Shown here: one piece after another, positions 12,001 through 22,916 of the stretch
Layout of the letters: each line of letters begins with the position of its first letter
Position numbering within the stretch: the first letter of the stretch is position 1
Source of the DNA: Symsagittifera roscoffensis
Taxonomy: Eukaryota; Xenacoelomorpha; Acoela; Convolutidae
DNA length: 64,000 nt
Assembly: GCF_963678635.1 (NCBI RefSeq)
Contig: NC_087065.1
Coordinates: forward strand, 20,637,302 to 20,701,301
Direction of reading: 5' to 3'
The notes under the pieces: generated by a model
What the model was told of the DNA's origin: nothing
The model's input: only the letters and a program-made list of their open reading frames with translations
The model's database searches: none
Position numbers and translations under genes: made by a program

Positions 12001-13387
12001 CAAACTATCAAACGAGCTGTTTGGAAAGACTCGTGTAAGATTAATATAGCGGTGGGCGCATCCGGCGGGGCCCAAGAAAATCTAGAAATCAATTCCCGAG
12101 TGAGCAAATATTCTTTTGGAAATTGGTCTGGGTAAAGGTGGGAACAAAAGCCCAGCTACAATTTGTTTGCATGAGCTGCTGGAATATTTACATGGAAGCT
12201 TGTCCATGGTTTCTAATTTTTGGCGAAGTGAGAGGACAAAAACTGAAACTCGATATTAGTTTACAGGAGCCGTTTCATCCAATGAATTGCAATTACAGTC
12301 GATTCATCAAACCTGCGAGGTTCCGGAACATAACTTCCGGTTATAAAGACCTAGGAGTTGGGCTTCGCAAAGTTTGCAAATATCAACTATGAAATAGAGC
12401 ATGCACTGAGGAACTAATTACTCACTGTTTGCTGTGACGACGACCACACTACGCCCGACTTCGTCCAGAACCGTTCACGCGTTTTTTTCTATCAATTTTC
12501 TGTTCAGATCAGTTTTGGCGTTTTGTTTTATTCGCACTATGTGTTAGCGAATGCCAAATAGCTTGTGCAAAATGTAGAGCATGTTGTAAAGTACTTTCTC
12601 GACGACTCTGTTTGTGCAAGTGATGATGGTGTTAGTTGGCCATGATGATTCTGGTTTAATATATTAATATTAGAACTCTGTTAGAGTAGCTTGTAATGCC
12701 ATTGTTAATAAGCGCTGAAATGCTCCGAGAGATGGTAATAGTAAATGTTGTTTTCGGCTCGCATTTGTTGGCATGCCTTCTATACACGATAAACAATTGT
12801 ATCTCACCACAAACCAGACATTCTCACATTTTCATCTTTCTTTAAATGTGCTTATTAAATATAATCAGAGCTGACCTACCAAAACTAGAACACCTATGTG
12901 TAGATTATTGGCTCTGACAAGACAGGCATATCCCATGATATCAGACTCAATTTATCGAATGAAGTAATTGCGAATCGTGAAAAGATAGAAACCCGCGTTT
13001 TGCTAATTTGTTTCATTTCGTAGAACTTTCTGAAATAAATTTATTGTTAGATAATTTTTTTAATGAAATATAGAGTCCGAAAAAGTCATCTCGATAAAGA
13101 CCTCTGAAAAGTTTATGAATCAGTTAACAATATGAGTAGATTAATGAGAATCGAATTCAATTCACAGTCAAAGATTATTCGCGTTAAAGCACTAAAAAAC
13201 AGCTCAAGCTTTTCTTAGTTTCGTCTTAAGTATTTAAGTAATTTTATAGCATGTTGATTGTAAAAACCAATTAACAGGTGAGAAGTTAAGGTGCTCTTGT
13301 ATAATCGCTAATGGCTAACATCGCAAAACAATCCATTAACATGTTTTGAATACGGCCATATGTTCTTTCTGTATAAATAAGATTTAT
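12001..13387. other. non-coding stretch
   Basis: Contains an 89-codon plus-strand ORF at 12123-12392 with no recognisable domain, which I do not accept as a gene. The interval 12400-12520 is locally richer in GC. No RNA gene or repeat recognised. Confidence 0.45.
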
Positions 13388-13512
13388 ACATTAACATGTT
13401 TGCTTTCAAAACAATGAAGCTTTTAGGTATTGTAGCTGTTAGCCGTTTTTCTTAGTAAAATGCCAAACAGAAAACCAAAATTTTTTAATTGAAAATATTT
13501 CACGATGTGGGG
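13388..13512 (+). repeat. direct repeat, left copy (~125 bp)
   Basis: Shares a ~120-bp direct repeat with 13832-13950. Common blocks are CATTA-CA-GTTTGCTTTC, AGGTATTGTAGCTGTTAGC and TTTTTCTTAGTAAAATGCCAA, with roughly 85-90% identity by eye. Confidence 0.7.
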
Positions 13513-13831
13513 GATATGAAAAAAGTGGCACTTAGTTTAAGTCGGTTCTAAGCATCGTGCCGGAGCTATCCTGAAACCAGGCGCGGCTCTGGGATTTTCT
13601 CAAAGGAGCATTTGTAAGTTAACCAAATTATTTTCCCGCGCTATCCCAAAATTCAAAAAAGTTATCGCGTCGGTGGGTAAATGCGAGCAATCAAAATTAA
13701 TGGAATAGTAAGTTCTGACTTTTCTTCCACGTACAAATTGACTCATAATTTTGAATCATTAATCATTTAATAGCTTCATTTTTTATAAATTCCAAGTCAG
13801 CTTCTTAATCTGCCAATTTGGCGCAAGCTTT

Positions 13832-13950
13832 ATGCATTAGCACGTTTGCTTTCGAAACAATGAAACTTGTAGGTATTGTAGCTGTTAGCTATTTTTCTTA
13901 GTAAAATGCCAACAGAAAACCAGAATTTCTTGATTGAAAACAGTCCACCG
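13832..13950 (+). repeat. direct repeat, right copy (~120 bp)
   Basis: Second copy of the repeat at 13388-13512, with about 320 bp of unique non-coding DNA between the two. The arrangement could be a small non-autonomous LTR element (TRIM) or a local duplication; I see no diagnostic termini. Confidence 0.7.
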
Positions 13951-14084
13951 ACGCGATAACTGGCCAAAACTGCATTTGGCCACGATCTCCTCTTTTTGTA
14001 TACTTAAAAAATGGTCATCCTGTACAATGGTCGGCCTATCAATTGTCGGCTTACCTTTGTCGCCTTTACAGAGTGGAATTTTTT

Positions 14085-14720
14085 TTCCGACCATTGAAAA
14101 TGGAGAATTTTGTATTCGAGTGTGTTTTAGTATTTTATTCTTTTTTTTGTTTTCCACGAGAAATCAGGCACCAAAAAAAATAATTCGAAAAAGTCGAGTG
14201 ATGTATCATATGTTTCAGTCGTAATTTGAAAAACGTACGAAAATTTAAAAAGTTTTTTGCAGTATCAAGAAAACTGGTTTTAATGTTTTTGCGGTTTTGC
14301 CTAAGTTCGTGCGAGTAATTCTGTTTATATCGAGTTTTACTTTTTCTAGACATTTGGGCTAATAAAATTAATTTTACTGTGACAAAACTAGTTTTTGATG
14401 GATAATTTAGTGCTAATTTGGTGGAAAAATGTTAACGAAAAAAATTTTGTGCAAAAACTAGAAAAATTTTCAATGTAAATCTTAATTTTTTTTGAACTTC
14501 TTTGTTTGTTACTTAATTTTTGAAGACAAATGAAATGATGTCGACCAAACCTAAATCATTTAAATTCTACACAATCGTATAATTCTCAAGTCACACCTCG
14601 CACTCAAACGACACTAGTTCGAAGAAAACTGTAAAAGTTTTTTTCCTATTTTTCTTATGAACATGGCCGGATAATTCTCTGGTACTTGCACAACAACTGG
14701 CTATCTTTGTTTTGTTTTAG
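14085..14720 (+). repeat. TTCCGACCAT-family MITE, copy 2
   Basis: Begins exactly TTCCGACCATTGAAAATGG and carries the TGATGTATCATATG and GTCGTAATTTGAAAAACG blocks of the family. It ends around ATGGCCGGATAATTC near 14663, followed by CTACTTGCACAACAACTGGC-like sequence. Confidence 0.7.
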
Positions 14721-16569
14721 CAGTTTCCGTTTGAATGAAATTTTTTTTGGTACTATTATAGGTAATTGAGTGTCAAACAGTTTGTCAAAATTAAAAAAAA
14801 TCAATTAAAAAATTTTAGGACTTTCTGTTTGAAGTTTTTAGTTTGTTGTTTTTCTTTTTATTTCCAAGAGAGTACTGAATTAAATGTTGCCGTTTTATTT
14901 TACACTTCTAAATTTTCGTTAGTATCAAAAAATGAATTTTTTTTTGTTTTTTCCCGGTTGGTTCTATCGCTAGTTTTGATTTTGTCAGATGACATAAATG
15001 AATTAAGATTATGTTATCTACTTTAAAAAATATTTTACAACTTTGACAAAGATAAATCAATTTTGTATCGCTAGTGATCTAATTCTCCGCGTTGTCTCTG
15101 CATTTGAATTTTTCATGAGTATCTGGAGGACTCAGTGTCTTGATTTCGTATCCTTATCTCTACAAAAATTTTCAAAAATTTTTTTAAGTTGTTTTCAGTT
15201 GTAAATCTGAATTTCCTCAAAAATCTTTGAATAAGCTTCTCAGTGCCAAGAAAAACTGTTTTGATAATTTTGAATTTCAGTCCAATTTCAAGCCAAAAAA
15301 CGAACGAGCAGGCTTATTACAGAAGGATAACCATGAAGCGTTTATTCAAGACATCGAAATTCCAGTTAAATAGTTTCCAAAAATTTTTAAGCTTCGGTTT
15401 GAGAAAACACAATAAAATTGTGCTACTAACGTGAAAAAAATATAAAAATGGTTTTTGAAATTAATTTTTTTTCTTCGTTTTTTAGCCTTACTGTTGAGCA
15501 AAACGCCCATAATATTATAACACTCGGTTATGTTTCAAGGTTTGGCCTTCGTTTAGATCCTTTCATCAAATTTTGAAAACAAAAATGACACTATTTGGCA
15601 GAAAGGAAAAAAGATTTGTTCAGTAGTTTTTTAAATGTACGGTCGGAACGTTCTGTGCTGCTTGCACAGCAACCAGCTATTCTTGTATAACTTTATTTGT
15701 TCATATCATCTAATTTTTCCCGAACATCTGCAAAAATTTTATGAGCTTTGATGGTTCGAAAAAAAACGCTCTACATTTTTCGTGTTTTTCTCTATAATTT
15801 TAAAAATCTGACAAACAAATCTGCAATTTGAAAATTTGATAGTTGAAGATGAAAGTCAACTTCTTTTTGAAAAAGAATTAAAGGACATTTAGAGCGTCCG
15901 ATGATTTTTGCAATTTTCACTCTAAGCTTTTTTTGATAAGTCCAGGTTGTCATTTCAGAGAAAAGGCGATTTAAAACGTATTTTTGGCGTAACCGTAGTC
16001 TAGAAGGGTCAATGGAATAACTTTTGACGTTAAGTCAAAATTCATCTGAAATTTTGGCTTGGCATTGCTCGGTGAGAAGAGTATAAAGTGTAGCTTTTTC
16101 ACCACATATCTTGACTTTTTTCAGCTGCATATTTTTGGTATTATTTCGGGGTGTTTTTTGGGCTGCAGCCTCCTTCCGTGCCTGTTTTAAGCACTCTCTT
16201 GATCTACAAGTATCGTGTAATTACTTTGAAGCAAAGGTTTTGCCCGTGAAAACGCTTTCCATCCCAAAACTTGAATTTTAAGCTGCATTACGGGGCTTTG
16301 TCTTTGGAAGACGTCATTAAGAATTCAAGTTTCTTTCGGACATTTTTGCGTGGACTATTAGCTCCACTGTTCTTCAACGTTCAAGGATCACTGGCATTAT
16401 GAACAATTAGCCTTCTTTGCAAAAACTTCGATTAATCAACCGTCAATCAGTGGTTCCTTTTCTCGAGTGGAGACAATCCTGCTAACGCAGGGGCTCAAAG
16501 ATTCTCCCGTGAATAATTATAAGCCGGGAGCTGGGCGAAAAAACTCAATATTTTGAAAAGCAAGGAATG
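14721..16569. other. non-coding stretch with a MITE end
   Basis: AT-rich DNA without a credible gene. Another copy of the family 3' core (GGTCGGAACGTTCTGTGCTG, then TTGCACAGCAACCAGCTATT) lies at 15641-15682. The remainder up to the target duplication at 16570 shows nothing recognisable. Confidence 0.55.
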
Positions 16570-16574
16570 GTCTG
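16570..16574 (+). other. target-site duplication GTCTG, left
   Basis: GTCTG directly precedes the 5' LTR and is repeated directly after the 3' LTR at 23130-23134. A 5-bp duplication is normal for Ty3/gypsy integration and shows that the insertion is intact. Confidence 0.9.
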
Positions 16575-16787
16575 TGTTGTGATTCAGTATTTTTAGTATG
16601 TTATAACCTTGACCTCTATGACCTAATTACATACCAGTCAATAATAACTCTACGAAGTCCAGTGGACTTCGAGTCACTAGTTGCTCTTTTTAGACTACAG
16701 TCAGTTTTAATTCAAACATTACTTTTATCCTCTTTTAACTTTAGTTAGATACTCAAGTTACCATTGGTACATCTTAACTCTTTATTA
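16575..16787 (+). repeat. 5' LTR, 213 bp
   Basis: Starts TGTTGTGATTCAG and ends CTTTATTA, so it lacks the usual terminal CA. It is identical to 22917-23129 by eye. A TCAGTT matching the arthropod-type initiator lies at 16701-16706, a possible transcription start with no obvious TATA box. Its last base is the A of the Gag-Pol start codon. Confidence 0.93.
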
Positions 16788-19700
16788 TGGCGCAGTCAAC
16801 AACTGATTCGAACCTGAGGGGAATACCCGCCTTTTGGCCGAACCACACGGTTGAACCCCCCACCCAATGGAATAATTGGATAGACCAATTTCATTTGGCC
16901 ATTATCGCGAAGGAAAACCTAGACCTAGATAATCTCAAAGAACCAATGGAAGGGGAGACGACGTTACCAATCCTAGAAGGCGCCCAGGAGTCAGAAACTG
17001 ACCAACAGAGGAAAGCCAGGGAGGCCAGGAACAAAGAAACAATGCGAGTCTATGAACACGCTGAAGAGAAAAGACTAGCAGAAGAAAAGAGAAAATTCGG
17101 AGGAATGAGGAGATACGAGGCCGATAAAAAAGTAAGGTCAATCCTATACTTGGCCTTAGGAGCGGAAGGCAAAAGAGTTTTCGCCCAGAAACATCCAAGG
17201 GTAAAAATCCTAGGAATCTCATTCAAGGAGTTTTACGAAATGCTAGAATTGGCTTTTATCAAACCAACCAACATAACATTCGAACGATACAAATTATTGA
17301 GCAGGAAACAAAAGGATAGAGAATCTTATGAACAATTTTGGGGCGCGTTATCAGACTTGGCGAGATCATGTGAAATTGGAATTAATGCAGAACAGGAGTG
17401 GATCAGAGACGTATTTATCTTTCACATGAAAAACTGCGACTTACAACGTAGACTACTTTCGGAAACTCTCAATCCATTGGATGCATTAAACCAAGCTATA
17501 ATTGACGAAAAAGGCTACTACAACCACCTCAAACTGACCAATATGACTAGATCTTTCAACACGACAGGAAATAGTGGAAGAGGGTATAAAAACTTCAACA
17601 ACGTTAAAAAGGAACCAAGCTTAAACATAGAAAGATCTAATACTTGTATGAAATGCGGGAATGCGTTTACCAAGGGTCATCTGAATGTGTGTCCGGCGAA
17701 AGAAATCGTGTGTAATATTTGTAAATATAAAGGACATTTTGGAAGACTTTGTAAATCGAAAGGAAAAAAACCCGCTGTAAATACTGTAGATGAAGCTGTA
17801 AATAGTCAGAATTGTTCATATTCCCCAGAAGATCTTCAGATGAGAAGCGAAGAAAATTTTTGTGGAGTTATTAACGCTTGGACCGAAGAGGGGATAAGTG
17901 ATAACGATGACTATTCCGTCCTCAACATTAGAACAATCTACGATACCAATGGTTTGGAAACAAAAAAAATTGTCAACATCGGTTTGGGAGACGACGCGAT
18001 AGTCAACTTGAATATTCCAGTGGATTCGGCAAGCCCAGTGAGTTTCCTGAAACAAAATGTACTTCACGAATTGAAGCTGAGAAATCCACAGTTGAAGATT
18101 CAGCCAGTTGAGAAGAAAACGAGGGAATTATACTGCGGATTCACTAACGACACAATCAACATCATCGGGAAGGTGGTTGTGAGGTTACAATCCAATGGAT
18201 GGACCGCGGACGAATCCCCATTTTTCATCACTTCTGGACATGAGAGGAACATCCTGGGTAACGACAATCTCCCGAGAATTGGAATAGAGATAGCCCAAAG
18301 ACAGCCTCTACTACCCGTCAACAACATATCACACACAGAATTGTGTAAGTCAAATAATTATTCAGATACGACCCTTAATCTGTATCATAGGTACAAAGGG
18401 CTATTTAACAGAGTGGGAAAAATACCTTCGGACAGAAAAGTTACTCATTTCCACTCCCCATTCATACCTATCCAAACCAAAGGTCGAAGAGTTCCCTTAC
18501 ATCTACTCGATAACGTAAAAATGGAACTAAATAGAATGGAAAAAGAGGGGCACATCTTAAAGTTGAACAAATGCGACGAAGATTGTTTTATAAGCCCAAT
18601 TGTGATTACAAGAAAAAAAGACGGTAGCATCAAGTTGGCACGAGATTCGAAATTATTAAATAATCAGATATTCAAAAACAAGTACCAGATGCCAAACATA
18701 CATGAACTGATCGATAATATTGCTCTCCAACTGTCAAGCAAAGAGTCAGGGGAAGTTTGGTTTAGTAATCTAGATCTAAAGAACGCATACAGCCAACTAC
18801 AATTATGCTCAGACACTAGCAAACAGTGTAACTTTAGTATCGTGGGGGGCGAAACCACTGGAACCTATAGGTTTTTAACTGGATTTTACGGATTGGGCGA
18901 TATGCCAAACGAATTCCAGAGGGTAATGGATTCTTTATTGAAAGATATTCCTTTTACCAATTGTTATATCGAAGACATTTTAATAGCTTCGAAAGGTTCA
19001 TTTAATGAACACAAAACGATACTAACAAACATTTTAAACATTTTGGACAACAAGAACATGGCGGTAAAATGGGAAAAATGTGCATTCTTCCAAAAAGAAA
19101 TAGAGTGGCTAGGTTTCAAGATATCAAAATCGGGCGTGAAACCATTGGTGGGAAAGTCAGATTCGATTAAAATTCTACCAAACCCCAAAAACATATCTGA
19201 ACTAAGGTCTTTCTTTGGATCGATCAATCAGTATATGAAATTCGTCCCGAATTTGTCCGCCCTAAGTTCTCCCCTACGACCACTTCTCGTGAAGAAATCA
19301 GTTTACCAATGGAACGACGAACATACCAAAGCATTTGAAGAACTAAAACAACAGATAGTGAAGATAACAGAGAATAACCACTTCGACATAAAAAGGATGT
19401 CAAGACTCAAGACAGACGCTTCCCATAACGGCTTAGGAGCTACCCTAGAACAATGGAATGGAGAAAATTGGGTAACAATAGCATTCGCCTCCCGATTTTT
19501 AAACAACCACGAAAGTAAATATTCTACAAACGAACTTGAATTGTTGGGAGTAGTCTGGGCTACAGAACATTTTAAAAATTACTTGTATGGTGCCGAATTT
19601 GAAATTGTGACGGACCATAAGGCATTTTTATCAGCATTAAATGCAAACCACAGCAACAAAACAATGCATAGCAGATTAACCCGTTGGGTAAATCGACTGT

Positions 19701-22516
19701 TACCATTTAATTTTAAGATCAAGCACATTCCGGGAAAAGACATGGGATTTACAGATTTATTGTCGAGATTACCTTCAGGTAAAGCACTCCCTACATCACA
19801 TTACGATAGCGAATTTGTAGTGGCAACAGTACAAAAGATTGTAGAAAACCTCTCTGTAAATAAAGATTGTAAAAAGAATAATTGTAAAAAGAACGAAGTG
19901 TATTATCCATTGGATGTAAATACGATTAGTAACTTGGATTGCAATAATCCAATGGGTGGAAAGAAAGATTTATCACAAAGCATCCAACGGTCGTTCTTCT
20001 CGAATATTCTGAATTACGTAAACGACACTATCAGAATTTGTAATTCCAATCACTCGCGTTCAGAGTCTTGCACAAGCGGTTGTGTTCCTTTAAACTTATC
20101 AAAATTCGATTTCAATTATTTTTACCTTTCAGACAAAACTTTTTTATTCTTTCTTGCCCAATCAGTATTATTAATCAATCAGTCATTAAATTCAGATCAA
20201 GAAAAACTGTTACGAGATTTTATTACATCGGTTAGCGTGTTAAAAATTTCCCTCAGGGCAGAAAAGAAAGGAATCTTTTTGAGTTTTAATAACGACATAA
20301 TGTCAGATTTACACAAAAAACTGTTGGCCAAATACAAGGGAGATCTCAGATTGCCAGACAACCCGTTATCACTATCAGATCCTTGTTCGAATAAGCTGAT
20401 TAAATTCATGACGGACGAAGACAAAATTCTCAAGGAAGTAAAGAAGGCAGTACTCGAAGGCAAACCATTGGACAAATTCGGTGCCTATTTGAAGAACTTC
20501 CAGAGGGACATACATGTGAAAGAAGGGCTGTTATTCAACGATAACAAACTGATAGTGCCGGCTGCATTACGATCACCTTTTCTGTCACTCCTTCACGAGA
20601 CTCATCCAGGGCAGTTTGGGATGAAAGCCTTGGCAGAAAACATCTGGTGGCCACACTTATACAGAGAGATATACCACCATGGAAAGAATTGCACCCAGTG
20701 CATAATGGCCGGTAAGAACCTAAAAGTGTTACTGGGGAAGAACAAAACTGAGAAATTACCGAACCTGACCGAACCAAATGAAGAAGTAGATTTAGACTTC
20801 GCCGGCCCATTGGACAAGAGCTGGGGTAACGGAAAATACCTTTTGATATGCATTGACCGTTTTTCAAAGTTTCCATCTGCGAAGATAGTAAACAACACCT
20901 CGACTTCTTCAATCTTAAACTTCATGACAGATTACTGCCATCTTCATGGATTTCCAAAGTCCATTAGAGCCGACCATGGGTCATGTTTTACTTCGTTTGA
21001 TTTTAGAAACTTCTGCGAGAAGAACAACATTAATTTAATTTTATGTACGGTTGGCGATCATAGATCCAATGGGGTAGTAGAAAGACTCATTTACACGGTC
21101 AAAGCTAAGCTTCTGGCAATGTCGTTCAACGATCCAAAACCATCTTTAAATTCGGCTATTGATAAAATTATTTGGAACATACGCTCGACGAAACAACCAT
21201 CCATTGGATGCTCTCCTTTCTCAAAACATTTTAATAGATCTCCCAACACGTTCTGGAAATCTTTGGTCTCTCACGCAATTAGTTTAGATAAGGGGAAATC
21301 AATCATAACGAAGGACAGAGCACAAGACTGGGGGGCTGATGATGCTTTCGAAGACGGCTACCTAGAAGACAGATCAATTGAAGAAAGAGGCTATGAGAGC
21401 GACCCCGCTGACAAAGTAGATAGAAATCTTCAGCGAGCCCCACTGTCGAACCCCTTCAGCCAAGGAGGTAACTGGTTTAGGAAAACAGTTAACAGGAAGG
21501 AAGGAGAACCTTATTTTAAACCACTGGGAAATAAACCCATGTCAGACACGAAACATACGGTGACATTAGATAACGGACATGTGATAAGAAAATCGGACTT
21601 AGCCTTTAGCAAAACCCAACCGGCAGCTCCTAAGACCTTCACGGCAAGACCGAAAGCGCTAATTAATAGTAATGATTTAGCAGGCAAGCGAAAAAGAAAC
21701 TCCCCTTCCAAGAGACGAGACTCGAACATAGGAGGCCCCTCGATGACTTTCACACCAACGGTTGGAAACTCGAGCAAAAAGAGGAGACCATTCTACACGA
21801 CCTCGAAAGGTTCAAAATTACATGACAATAATCTTGATTCGTCGTTAGAGTTAGACCTTTGGGATAAAGTCATTGACGACTACTTGGGTACGGAAGCGGA
21901 AATGGTATATAATACACCAACTGTTAAACTTCATAGTGATTTAGATCATTCAAGGAGTACTACACAAAGACAGATCAACACTGAGACAACTGTCAATATA
22001 CCAACGGGGACAAGCGATGACCCAATTCGAGTGGATAGCTCTCCGGAGAAGACAGTGGAGACACCAAAAACCCCGATATCTTCGAAACATCGTGCTAGAA
22101 GAAATCCAGGCCCCCCGAAATTCTATGGCGATAGACAGTTTATCGACCAAGTGACGCTCAGTACGGAGACGATTAGTGCAGTAGACTCCGATGACGAACC
22201 GCTTATTACGTTTTCCGGTGCGAAGAGTCCGAAACAAACTCCTTCATTCGGTATGACGTCCCCCTCAGATTATCTAACACCCATTGACGAGATCCCACGT
22301 CATACGATCTTGGTTGCTGAAACCACACAAGACGAACTCTCAACTCCTTCCTCTCAGGCGATAAGGACGGCATGTGTATCGTCACCATTGGTAGAAGTTA
22401 CCAGTAATGCTCAGGAGGACAACATTAGCGACATTTCCTCGGGTATCGACACCGATGTAAGAATAGAAGCGGATAATTTCCACACTAGATACAATTCTAC
22501 GGTCTCAGACTCTTAA
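16787..22516 (+). CDS. Gag-Pol polyprotein of Ty3/gypsy element, 1909 aa, single ORF
   Basis: Encodes the structural and replication proteins of the element in one frame, with no frameshift or stop. Gag occupies roughly residues 1-330, with an atypical Cys/His finger near 287 and a canonical CX2CX4HX4C knuckle (CNICKYKGHFGRLC) near 308. An aspartic protease site reads VDSAS near 412, where DTG/DSG is usual. The RT contains FSNLDLKNAY near 658, but its catalytic box near 726 reads YIED instead of YxDD. RNase H shows DAS (877) and TDHK (942). Integrase has an HHCC zinc region (1267-1302) and a D,D(35)E triad near 1336, 1396 and 1432. A long tail after integrase carries a TVTLDNGHVIRKSDL SH3-like segment, basic NLS-like clusters (GKRKRNSPSKRRD near 1632; KKRRP) and Ser/Thr-rich sequence. 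Translation starts at the LTR/PBS junction. Confidence 0.95.
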   Translation: MAQSTTDSNLRGIPAFWPNHTVEPPTQWNNWIDQFHLAIIAKENLDLDNLKEPMEGETTLPILEGAQESETDQQRKAREARNKETMRVYEHAEEKRLAEEKRKFGGMRRYEADKKVRSILYLALGAEGKRVFAQKHPRVKILGISFKEFYEMLELAFIKPTNITFERYKLLSRKQKDRESYEQFWGALSDLARSCEIGINAEQEWIRDVFIFHMKNCDLQRRLLSETLNPLDALNQAIIDEKGYYNHLKLTNMTRSFNTTGNSGRGYKNFNNVKKEPSLNIERSNTCMKCGNAFTKGHLNVCPAKEIVCNICKYKGHFGRLCKSKGKKPAVNTVDEAVNSQNCSYSPEDLQMRSEENFCGVINAWTEEGISDNDDYSVLNIRTIYDTNGLETKKIVNIGLGDDAIVNLNIPVDSASPVSFLKQNVLHELKLRNPQLKIQPVEKKTRELYCGFTNDTINIIGKVVVRLQSNGWTADESPFFITSGHERNILGNDNLPRIGIEIAQRQPLLPVNNISHTELCKSNNYSDTTLNLYHRYKGLFNRVGKIPSDRKVTHFHSPFIPIQTKGRRVPLHLLDNVKMELNRMEKEGHILKLNKCDEDCFISPIVITRKKDGSIKLARDSKLLNNQIFKNKYQMPNIHELIDNIALQLSSKESGEVWFSNLDLKNAYSQLQLCSDTSKQCNFSIVGGETTGTYRFLTGFYGLGDMPNEFQRVMDSLLKDIPFTNCYIEDILIASKGSFNEHKTILTNILNILDNKNMAVKWEKCAFFQKEIEWLGFKISKSGVKPLVGKSDSIKILPNPKNISELRSFFGSINQYMKFVPNLSALSSPLRPLLVKKSVYQWNDEHTKAFEELKQQIVKITENNHFDIKRMSRLKTDASHNGLGATLEQWNGENWVTIAFASRFLNNHESKYSTNELELLGVVWATEHFKNYLYGAEFEIVTDHKAFLSALNANHSNKTMHSRLTRWVNRLLPFNFKIKHIPGKDMGFTDLLSRLPSGKALPTSHYDSEFVVATVQKIVENLSVNKDCKKNNCKKNEVYYPLDVNTISNLDCNNPMGGKKDLSQSIQRSFFSNILNYVNDTIRICNSNHSRSESCTSGCVPLNLSKFDFNYFYLSDKTFLFFLAQSVLLINQSLNSDQEKLLRDFITSVSVLKISLRAEKKGIFLSFNNDIMSDLHKKLLAKYKGDLRLPDNPLSLSDPCSNKLIKFMTDEDKILKEVKKAVLEGKPLDKFGAYLKNFQRDIHVKEGLLFNDNKLIVPAALRSPFLSLLHETHPGQFGMKALAENIWWPHLYREIYHHGKNCTQCIMAGKNLKVLLGKNKTEKLPNLTEPNEEVDLDFAGPLDKSWGNGKYLLICIDRFSKFPSAKIVNNTSTSSILNFMTDYCHLHGFPKSIRADHGSCFTSFDFRNFCEKNNINLILCTVGDHRSNGVVERLIYTVKAKLLAMSFNDPKPSLNSAIDKIIWNIRSTKQPSIGCSPFSKHFNRSPNTFWKSLVSHAISLDKGKSIITKDRAQDWGADDAFEDGYLEDRSIEERGYESDPADKVDRNLQRAPLSNPFSQGGNWFRKTVNRKEGEPYFKPLGNKPMSDTKHTVTLDNGHVIRKSDLAFSKTQPAAPKTFTARPKALINSNDLAGKRKRNSPSKRRDSNIGGPSMTFTPTVGNSSKKRRPFYTTSKGSKLHDNNLDSSLELDLWDKVIDDYLGTEAEMVYNTPTVKLHSDLDHSRSTTQRQINTETTVNIPTGTSDDPIRVDSSPEKTVETPKTPISSKHRARRNPGPPKFYGDRQFIDQVTLSTETISAVDSDDEPLITFSGAKSPKQTPSFGMTSPSDYLTPIDEIPRHTILVAETTQDELSTPSSQAIRTACVSSPLVEVTSNAQEDNISDISSGIDTDVRIEADNFHTRYNSTVSDS
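16788..16799 (+). other. primer-binding site, tRNA-Ser-like
   Basis: TGGCGCAGTCAA starts immediately after the LTR. TGGCGCAGTC is the type of PBS described for Drosophila 17.6/297-group elements, complementary to the 3' end of a tRNA-Ser. The PBS also encodes residues 1-5 of Gag. Confidence 0.75.
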
Positions 22517-22910
22517 AACTTTTAAACTGTGGTAACATGACATGTTACGTATTTGATTTAGCTCGTATCCATTGGATACCTAGAACTTAATTTTTTTTTC
22601 TCTTCTCGTGTAGTATTTACCTAGTTAGTGAGTTAGTTAGTTGTTTTTAATTGTACAAACATCACATAACCCACAATTGTACATATCATTTTGTACAGTC
22701 AGTGTTGATATCTGTATAAACCTGTAAGTAGCCTGTATATATCACCATATAATTACCTCCATTGTAATTTGTACTCTCTGTAAAAATCCATTGGTGCTAA
22801 ATGCGGTTACGTTTTGTTTCTTCTTTGGCCCTGGTGGAGCGAGGGGAGATGGAGTGTATGTGTGATATTGGTTACATCGTTGAGCGGGCAGATATTAATT
22901 TTCGTGCACT
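22517..22910 (+). other. 3' untranslated region of the Ty3/gypsy element
   Basis: Non-coding, between the Gag-Pol stop and the polypurine tract. Several TTGTACA-like repeats occur at 22640-22700, and a purine-rich block GGTGGAGCGAGGGGAGATGG at about 22832 could be an auxiliary polypurine tract. There is no env reading frame. Confidence 0.7.
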
Positions 22911-22916
22911 GGGGAA
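22911..22916 (+). other. polypurine tract GGGGAA
   Basis: Six purines abut the 3' LTR exactly, the expected place for plus-strand priming. It is short for a PPT. Confidence 0.65.

Noticed and set aside
12123..12392. 89-codon plus ORF
   Set aside because: No domain, no splice or poly(A) context, and a length expected by chance; kept only as a note.
20535..20925. 125- and 107-codon minus ORFs
   Set aside because: Antisense shadows of the integrase region of the plus-strand element.
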